The notes under the pieces were generated by a model. It saw nothing but the letters and a program-made list of their open reading frames with translations. It had not been told where the DNA came from and ran no database searches. DNA of 6,406 nucleotides from Legionellaceae bacterium (GTDB taxonomy: Bacteria; Pseudomonadota; Gammaproteobacteria; Legionellales; Legionellaceae), in contig CANJFK010000067.1 in NCBI GenBank assembly GCA_947473535.1, positions 1-6,406 on the forward strand, in the 5' to 3' direction. Made by a program: the position numbers and the translations under genes. Positions 1 to 3,719 of this stretch are shown one piece after another (the stretch's first letter is position 1; every line of letters begins with the position of its first letter).

Positions 1-36
1 AATTTTTGATTTTGAGGAGGAACTTGATGGAGGGGG

Positions 37-61
37 TAAAGTAACGTTATCTGTTACTTTA
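37..61. repeat. Hairpin, 9-bp perfect stem
   Basis: TAAAGTAAC at 37-45 is the exact reverse complement of GTTACTTTA at 53-61, with a 7-base loop at 46-52. The right arm is also part of the first 15-bp tandem repeat at 52-66. It could be part of an insertion-sequence end or a weak terminator for whatever enters from the left, but no T-run follows directly. Confidence 0.6.
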
Positions 62-83
62 TGTTATTTGTTACTTTATGTTA
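52..83 (+). repeat. Tandem 15-bp direct repeat (two copies)
   Basis: TGTTACTTTATGTTA occurs exactly at 52-66 and again at 69-83, a 17-base period. Together with the 16-bp pair immediately to the right, it makes the left 140 bases unusually repetitive. Closely spaced short repeats at an edge are typical of transposase-binding sites near insertion-sequence termini or of replication iterons. Two copies are too few to call iterons. Confidence 0.7.
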
Positions 84-100
84 CTCAGGCGACCTGGCAA

Positions 101-139
101 TGGGTAATTATAGTTGTCGTTAGTGGGTAATTATAGTTG
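101..139 (+). repeat. Tandem 16-bp direct repeat (two copies), possible IS terminus
   Basis: TGGGTAATTATAGTTG is exactly repeated at 101-116 and 124-139 (23-base period). Multiple subterminal repeats of about this size are a known feature of IS21-family ends. The GTAATTATAGTTGACG-type wording also resembles such ends from memory, but I cannot search to confirm it. No transposase gene is visible to the left within the window, and no matching opposite end is seen to the right. The assignment as the end of an insertion sequence extending leftwards is inference; the repeat itself is certain. Confidence 0.6.
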
Positions 140-261
140 ACGCCAGTCAGCTGTCATTAAAAGCAAAAAAAATCTTCGCTGAAGAAGCTGAAAATTTATT
201 TATGATTCATGGTCTTTTAGCCCCACAAGGGATAAATTCTTTTTCAGATCAATCTTCATAG
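124..261 (+). pseudogene. Possible C-terminal remnant of a truncated gene
   Basis: Following an in-frame TAG at 121-123, a plus-strand frame is open from 124 to the TAG at 259-261. Its first residues lie in the second 16-bp repeat. From about base 142 the translation becomes protein-like: charged, helix-prone residues including KAKKIFAEEAENLFMIHG, then APQGINSF before the stop. There is no ATG with a ribosome binding site before it; the only ATG is internal at 202. A gene end left behind after an insertion at about 140-150 is the simplest reading. It is short, I recognise no family, and chance is not excluded. Confidence 0.3.
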
Positions 262-360
262 ACACGGCATTAAAGAACTCTATTTATATTTACGGTCACC
301 GCGTTGCTAGTGTTTAATTTCTGTGTATCGACAATTTCCGAAGTTGCAAAACTTGTAAGT

Positions 361-386
361 TCTGCGGCGAAAATTGATGCCGCGGA
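361..386. repeat. GC-rich hairpin in AT-rich DNA
   Basis: TCTGCGGC at 361-368 pairs with GCCGCGGA at 379-386 around a 10-base loop. The stem is 8 bp with one G·T (plus-strand G·U) pair; on the minus strand that position is a C/A mismatch, so the structure favours a plus-strand transcript. A smaller palindrome, AACTTGTAAGTT, lies immediately left at 350-361. No T-run follows on either side, so it is not a standard intrinsic terminator. Confidence 0.5.
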
Positions 387-403
387 TTCATTGGCTTAAA
401 TTA

Positions 404-454
404 GTTGCAAATATTTGGAGCAAAACTCCATTCTTTTGCGGTATAATTTGCAAC
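404..454. repeat. Nested inverted repeats (9-bp outer arms, 5-bp inner stem)
   Basis: GTTGCAAAT at 404-412 is the perfect reverse complement of ATTTGCAAC at 446-454. Inside, TGGAG at 416-420 pairs with CTCCA at 426-430 around CAAAA. The GTTGCAAA half-site also occurs alone at 343-350. The arrangement could be a protein-binding site, a recombination or attachment core, or the 3' processing structure of the upstream operon. Nothing here decides between them. Confidence 0.55.
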
Positions 455-496
455 ATAAATAACAATTGACTGAAAATACAAATACGTATAGGGCGT

Positions 497-2152
497 TTAT
501 AGCAAATAACCGCCACGCTCATACAGGCTATCCACGCTGATGGTTAAACTTCGATTGGCCATGTGTTGCATGAGCGGGATTGATTGCATCGGTTGTCCTT
601 GCTCTAAAACGTAAGCTAAAACCACAAAATCTTTCCATAACAGGTTGAGATTGGATGCAGGCATGGATTTTTCCATTAAGGCCATCCATAAAAAGAGCAT
701 CATCCATTTTTCTCGCACAGACTCAAAGCCTTGGGTGCAGAGCTCTTCTAACGCTTTCTCAAATTGCGTGTTTTGTTTGCCTTTATGTAAGGTCGTGTGG
801 CGATTAATCATCGCATCGATACTGGCACTTGTTTCAAACCAAGTGAAGGTGAAATCCTCGTGGAACATCCAGTCACCGCTGCGCTGTAATGACTCACTTA
901 TGCCCTCAGTTGATTTTTGTGTTGGGGTTAATGTCTGGAACAATTCACTGAGGCAGGCTTTGAAATTCAAGGGCTCTGCTCGCCAAGCCGATTCACCTAG
1001 GTATTCATAAATATCTAATAAAGCGGGCTCAGGCGTTTCATGATGAGCATTATTCAGCGCGAGATAATGCGAAATAATACGCACCACATAGTCTTCACTG
1101 ACCGGGTTGAGCGTTAACGGGTGCTCACTTTGCATTTTTTTCCTGTAAGTCCTCAATTCTTTTTTGGTGATAAGGTTCGGAATCATCCACGCATCACGAA
1201 CACCCACGGCATCTTTGAGCAATAATCCACCGATTCGATAAAGTGTTCCTTCTTGAACTTCGAATAAAATTAATTGCACACCGGCACCATCAACCATGGA
1301 TGCTTCGTAATGGACTGTGAGTTTTGGCTTGATCTCGGAAAACCCAACGCCTTGCTTTCGTTGTAGCGCTATGAAGTGGTCTAACGGCGCTCGTTCATCG
1401 GCTGGCCACCATTGGCGTATGGTTACTAAACGCCGGAGGCTTAAAGGTGTCAATGTTTGCTTTTCGTAGCTGCGTTTAATGGCATCTAACGCGTGTTCCC
1501 GCATAATTTTCGTCGGGTGAAGTAAAAATAGAATAGCTGCCTCGTTTGCCGTGGTTCGAGGACTTTCGGTCAAACGGTCAATCATTAAATCAACCGATTC
1601 GTGTCCTGCTGAGTTTAATACCTGAAATAAAACATCAGACAATTCAAACGGGGTAAGATTGGGGCGATCATCAAAAAATGATTCAATAAGGCTATCCACA
1701 TAGGTGCGCATTTCTTCTAGCGAATTAACGGGCGGATGACCATCATGAGACATAGCCTCAAGGCTCGCCTCTTTAAAGCCAGACGGAAGTTCCAGGCGTG
1801 CTTCATAAAAGGCTGTGAAAATGCCAGCTAGAACCTCACGGGGAAGAAACGCAATGTTTGTTTGAAGAGCCTTGTCTATTTGATTGTACAGTCGCACGGC
1901 CCAGACTTCATCGCGTTCGTAATTGTAGCGAACGAGTTCCAGTGCTTGCGATAATAATTCAAGACAAGCTTCCTGATAAGCACGTTCATGCGGTTCTTTT
2001 GTTAGCCTCGTGATGAGCAACAGCGCTATTTGCGGTGTGTCTTGGAGAAAATCGCGTTCTTTACACGTCAGTTTGGATGGTTTCTCATTCAAAATTGACT
2101 TGTGGACTTTTGCCAGTACGCGGTCGAGTAGTGACTCAATGTGATTAGACAT
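497..2152 (-). CDS. Uncharacterised 551-residue protein, third gene of the HU-rdgC operon
   Basis: I do not recognise this family. The frame also has TTG codons further upstream at 2171-2173 and 2156-2158. I prefer the ATG at 2150-2152, giving MSNHIESLLDRVLAKV, because it is a standard start with AGGATAA 11 bases upstream; the TTG at 2156-2158 is 5 bases from the same AGGA and remains possible. The product is soluble-looking, with no signal peptide. Residues 1-260 are dense in predicted amphipathic helices, resembling a helical-repeat scaffold. Residues about 274-328 are richer in beta-type residues (LILFEVQEGTLYRIGGLLL). A conserved-looking aromatic patch (GDWMFHEDFTFTWFE) lies at about 426-440, and a hydrophobic helix at about 482-493 is too short and isolated to call a membrane anchor. 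No Walker, zinc-finger, nuclease or helix-turn-helix motif is evident. It starts 34 bp after the rdgC stop, so co-transcription and a function tied to RdgC/HU are inferred from position only. Confidence 0.85.
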   Translation of the reverse strand: MSNHIESLLDRVLAKVHKSILNEKPSKLTCKERDFLQDTPQIALLLITRLTKEPHERAYQEACLELLSQALELVRYNYERDEVWAVRLYNQIDKALQTNIAFLPREVLAGIFTAFYEARLELPSGFKEASLEAMSHDGHPPVNSLEEMRTYVDSLIESFFDDRPNLTPFELSDVLFQVLNSAGHESVDLMIDRLTESPRTTANEAAILFLLHPTKIMREHALDAIKRSYEKQTLTPLSLRRLVTIRQWWPADERAPLDHFIALQRKQGVGFSEIKPKLTVHYEASMVDGAGVQLILFEVQEGTLYRIGGLLLKDAVGVRDAWMIPNLITKKELRTYRKKMQSEHPLTLNPVSEDYVVRIISHYLALNNAHHETPEPALLDIYEYLGESAWRAEPLNFKACLSELFQTLTPTQKSTEGISESLQRSGDWMFHEDFTFTWFETSASIDAMINRHTTLHKGKQNTQFEKALEELCTQGFESVREKWMMLFLWMALMEKSMPASNLNLLWKDFVVLAYVLEQGQPMQSIPLMQHMANRSLTISVDSLYERGGYLL

Positions 2153-2163
2153 ATACAAGGTTA

Positions 2164-2167
2164 TCCT
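2164..2167 (-). promoter_or_regulatory. Ribosome binding site that decides the start of the 551-residue gene
   Basis: On the minus strand AGGA (extended AGGATAA, 2161-2167) sits inside the short gap after the rdgC stop. It is 11 bases from the ATG at 2152 and 5 bases from an in-frame TTG at 2158. It lies downstream of the most distal TTG at 2173, which makes that distal start unlikely. Confidence 0.55.
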
Positions 2168-2186
2168 ATGCAATAATAGATTTTAC

Positions 2187-3134
2187 TTAAGCCGGACACG
2201 CCATGGACTCGTGGTCTGTCATGGTTGCTGCCTGCGGCTTTTTGCACGCCGATATTAAAAAGGTGAGCAGCCCCCTGATTTCACCAGCAAGCAGGGAGAA
2301 ATTCGCATCAAATTTTTCCTGTTCGCTGTCTAATTTGTTGTTATCCTTGAATGTATCATCGACATAATCCATGCATTTTAACCGTTTCAGCATAAAGTTA
2401 TCGGTTAACGTAAATTGCACACGGTCTTGCCATGCGAGCTCAAGAGAGGAAACACCATAACCTTGATCGAGCAAGGCGATGAGATCATCTCTGTTTTGCT
2501 CTATATCTTTGCAATTGTACTGACTTTTATCGTCCTTATTATTAATTAATATGCAGTTTTTTTGGAGTGATAAACCGAGGGGAAGTGATAACGGCTCGCG
2601 CAACCAGCGATTAAACAAATCACCCAAATCGGCATCGCTAGTCAGTAACACGGCATCCATGGAGCCTAGTGTTTTTGTTAGTAGGGTCATCACTTCCGAT
2701 GCTTTATTAAGGTTTGCACCATGAATAACAATCCATTGATTCACTGTATCAATGTAAAGCCAGTCTTTTTTTTGTATCGTAAAGGCTTTCGGCAATAATT
2801 CAAATTCAATTTCTTCTTTAAGTTGTAAGCTTTCAGCGCGTCGCATAGGTCTATTTTGACTTAATTCAAACGCGCCCATTTTTTCCTCTAAAACAGACTG
2901 AATAATGCTGGCAGGGAGCAGGCGCATGTCTTTTGCAGCAACGGCTATATGGCAGCCAAAAATGCTGTGTATTTTTTGATTGGAGTCACTGATGGGGTTA
3001 ACCCAACCTTGTGATTGACGAGCATGAGCGGGACAGGGTTTTAAATGATGCTCTTCCATAGCTTCTTGAATCGTTTCAGCTGTTTTATCAAAAGGGGTTT
3101 GAAATTGATAAACTACAATATTGTTAAACCACAT
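2187..3134 (-). CDS. rdgC: Recombination-associated protein RdgC
   Basis: RdgC is a nucleoid-associated dimer that encircles duplex DNA and restrains RecA filament formation; in Neisseria it is linked to pilin variation. The 315 residues are close to the usual length of about 303. Family features recalled from E. coli RdgC are the start MWFNNIVVYQF, the GWVNPI motif at 43-48, ILP-like RLLPASII at 71-78, ELLPKAF at 112-118 (its Phe aligns with the functionally important Phe120 of E. coli), WLYIDTVN at 125-132, a LGS at 156-158, and the C-terminal block LAWQDRVQFTLTDNFMLKRLK at 233-253 with FDANFSLLAGEI at 275-286. The loop near 205-215 keeps Lys209, but the Lys-Gln pair of the E. coli finger region is not clearly kept. 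The C-terminus has an extra tail of about 15 residues. The ATG has AAGGA six bases upstream. It lies 93 bp after the HU-like gene and 34 bp before the unknown gene. RdgC is normally chromosomal, so this copy beside HU and an unknown gene may be an element-borne paralogue. Confidence 0.95.
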   Translation of the reverse strand: MWFNNIVVYQFQTPFDKTAETIQEAMEEHHLKPCPAHARQSQGWVNPISDSNQKIHSIFGCHIAVAAKDMRLLPASIIQSVLEEKMGAFELSQNRPMRRAESLQLKEEIEFELLPKAFTIQKKDWLYIDTVNQWIVIHGANLNKASEVMTLLTKTLGSMDAVLLTSDADLGDLFNRWLREPLSLPLGLSLQKNCILINNKDDKSQYNCKDIEQNRDDLIALLDQGYGVSSLELAWQDRVQFTLTDNFMLKRLKCMDYVDDTFKDNNKLDSEQEKFDANFSLLAGEIRGLLTFLISACKKPQAATMTDHESMACPA

Positions 3135-3140
3135 GGTACG

Positions 3141-3145
3141 TCCTT
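3141..3145 (-). promoter_or_regulatory. Ribosome binding site of rdgC
   Basis: AAGGA on the minus strand lies 6 bases before the ATG at 3134. It is half of a perfect 10-base palindrome (TCCTTAAGGA, 3141-3150), so it could be masked by pairing in a folded leader or between two transcripts. The HU-like gene uses a near-identical site, CTTAAGGAAACAAT before its ATG. Confidence 0.75.
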
Positions 3146-3180
3146 AAGGATTGTGAGGATGATGCGTGTTTGAATTAACA

Positions 3181-3220
3181 GGGATGCCGCCATCAAAAAT
3201 AGAGCGATGGTGGCTTGCCC
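3181..3220. repeat. Hairpin between the HU-like gene and rdgC
   Basis: GCCGCCATC at 3186-3194 pairs with GATGGTGGC at 3206-3214 with one imperfect pair, around an 11-base loop. GGG at 3181-3183 and CCC at 3218-3220 can extend it across a small bulge. It begins just past the HU-like stop codon. In the direction of transcription no T-run follows it, so it is more likely an mRNA-stabilising or partial attenuation structure than a strong terminator. It would allow higher HU than RdgC expression from one promoter. Confidence 0.5.
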
Positions 3221-3227
3221 GAATGGA

Positions 3228-3503
3228 TTAGCTGTTAATCGCGTCTTTTAGTTTTGAGCCCGCCTTGAAGTTTACTACATTACTGGCTGGGATATCCAAC
3301 GGTTGTCCCGTGGCTGGATTACGTCCTGTACGTGCTGCGCGCTTTTTTACTGAAATGGTAGCAAAGCCGGTTAAGACAAGCGAGTCACCTTCAGCGAGCA
3401 GTTCAGTCAGGCAGCTTACAACAGCGTTCAAGGCGGTTTCAGCGTCATTTTTGGTCAGTCCTGATGTATTGCTGACGGCCTCTATAAATTCTTTTTTATT
3501 CAT
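3228..3503 (-). CDS. HU-family DNA-binding (histone-like) protein
   Basis: HU proteins are small dimers that bind and bend DNA with little sequence preference, helping nucleoid structure, recombination and replication start. The 91 residues match the family length. The start MNKKEFIEAVSNTSGLTK, the helical dimer core at 1-40, and the DNA-binding arm RTGRNPATGQPLDIPA at 58-73 with the intercalating Pro63 are all present. The end FKAGSKLKDAIN at 79-90 is typical. It lacks features that would make it IHF alpha or beta, so HU is preferred. One departure is that the nearly invariant GFGTF turn reads GFATI at 46-50. The ATG has AAGGA six bases upstream (3510-3514). It is the first gene of a probable operon with rdgC and the 551-residue gene, behind a good promoter. 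Its location away from a lon/ppiD-like context suggests an accessory HU rather than the housekeeping hupB, but that is inference. Confidence 0.95.
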   Translation of the reverse strand: MNKKEFIEAVSNTSGLTKNDAETALNAVVSCLTELLAEGDSLVLTGFATISVKKRAARTGRNPATGQPLDIPASNVVNFKAGSKLKDAINS

Positions 3504-3584
3504 ATTGTTTCCTTAAGATGACAGTGAGTCTTTTGCATTTACAACGCCATATGGTTTTGGATCAGTGAAATGACAAATGAACGA

Positions 3585-3614
3585 ATAGTTTGGCATGAGC
3601 GTTGCCGATGTCAA
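3585..3614 (-). promoter_or_regulatory. Candidate sigma-70 promoter for the HU-rdgC-unknown operon
   Basis: Minus-strand TTGACA (3609-3614) is a perfect -35 box. AACTAT (3585-3590), an imperfect -10 box, follows after 18 bases. Transcription would start near 3578, giving a leader of about 75 bases before the HU-like ATG. An imperfect inverted repeat overlaps both boxes (listed separately), consistent with repressor control. Confidence 0.45.
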
Positions 3615-3615
3615 A
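3589..3615. promoter_or_regulatory. Operator-like inverted repeat over the operon promoter
   Basis: TTTGGCAT at 3589-3596 and ATGTCAAA at 3608-3615 are inverted copies with one mismatch and an 11-base spacer. The pair covers the spacer and touches both promoter boxes, a placement that would let a dimeric regulator block RNA polymerase. No regulator gene is in the window; autoregulation by HU or RdgC is only a possibility. Confidence 0.35.
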
Positions 3616-3672
3616 TGAAAAAGAAAATGGATTGCCAATCTTATAAATTAGTAGATACACAAGTCATCGATT

Positions 3673-3688
3673 CCATATGTGTATATGG
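3673..3688. repeat. CCATAT/ATATGG inverted repeat upstream of the operon promoter
   Basis: CCATAT at 3673-3678 and ATATGG at 3683-3688 flank GTGT. A second, uninterrupted copy CCATATGG lies at 3547-3554 inside the predicted leader. One copy sits on each side of the promoter. It might also be the 3' end structure of the helicase transcript, although it lacks a T-run. Confidence 0.4.
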
Positions 3689-3719
3689 CCACATTATCGT
3701 TTCAATCTGTCGTTCACGC

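Larger units (their letters stand above)
2..130 (+). other. Possible partial C-terminal reading frame, unidentified
   Basis: A plus-strand frame is open from the window edge (base 2) to the TAA at 128-130. It begins with an acidic stretch (IFDFEEELDGGGK) and ends in a hydrophobic tail that runs through the tandem repeats at 52-83 and 101-116. The acidic start looks like a normal protein C-terminus. The tail is probably just repeat DNA that happens to lack stops. If the repeats are an insertion-sequence end, this could be the last part of a transposition protein, but I recognise no family. In another frame, GAGGAGG at 14-20 precedes an ATG that opens only five codons. Support is weak. Confidence 0.2.
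262..496. other. Non-coding stretch with clustered inverted repeats
   Basis: Together with 1-261, this makes a 496-base region with no convincing gene. No reading frame of useful length and no recognised RNA gene is seen here. It contains three copies of GTTGCAAA (two direct, one inverted) and several hairpins listed separately. A TATAAT hexamer on the plus strand at 442-447 has no good -35 partner. It lies directly downstream of the operon that ends at 497, so part of it should be the 3' untranslated region of that operon, but no strong intrinsic terminator with a T-run is visible. Confidence 0.5.

Noticed and set aside
52..139. CRISPR array or replication iterons
   Set aside because: Each repeat has only two copies, the units are 15-16 bp with 2-7 base gaps, and neither cas genes nor a replication initiator is present.
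416..437. Intrinsic terminator (TGGAG/CTCCA stem followed by TTCTTTT)
   Set aside because: The stem is only 5 bp, and the T-rich run follows on the plus strand, while the operon is transcribed on the minus strand.
404..454. Integron attC site
   Set aside because: The outer arms read GTTGCAA then TTGCAAC, the opposite orientation to the attC core sites (RYYYAAC first, GTTRRRY last), and no integron integrase or cassette array is visible.
645..1010. Plus-strand open frame of 121 codons opposite the unknown gene; similar open frames opposite the HU-like and helicase genes
   Set aside because: They lie fully or almost fully antisense to better-supported genes, have no convincing ribosome sites, and their translations look like shadow sequence with no recognised domain.
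497..2173. Longer version of the unknown gene beginning at TTG 2173
   Set aside because: The only ribosome site in the gap (AGGATAA, 2161-2167) lies downstream of this TTG, while ATG 2152 follows it.
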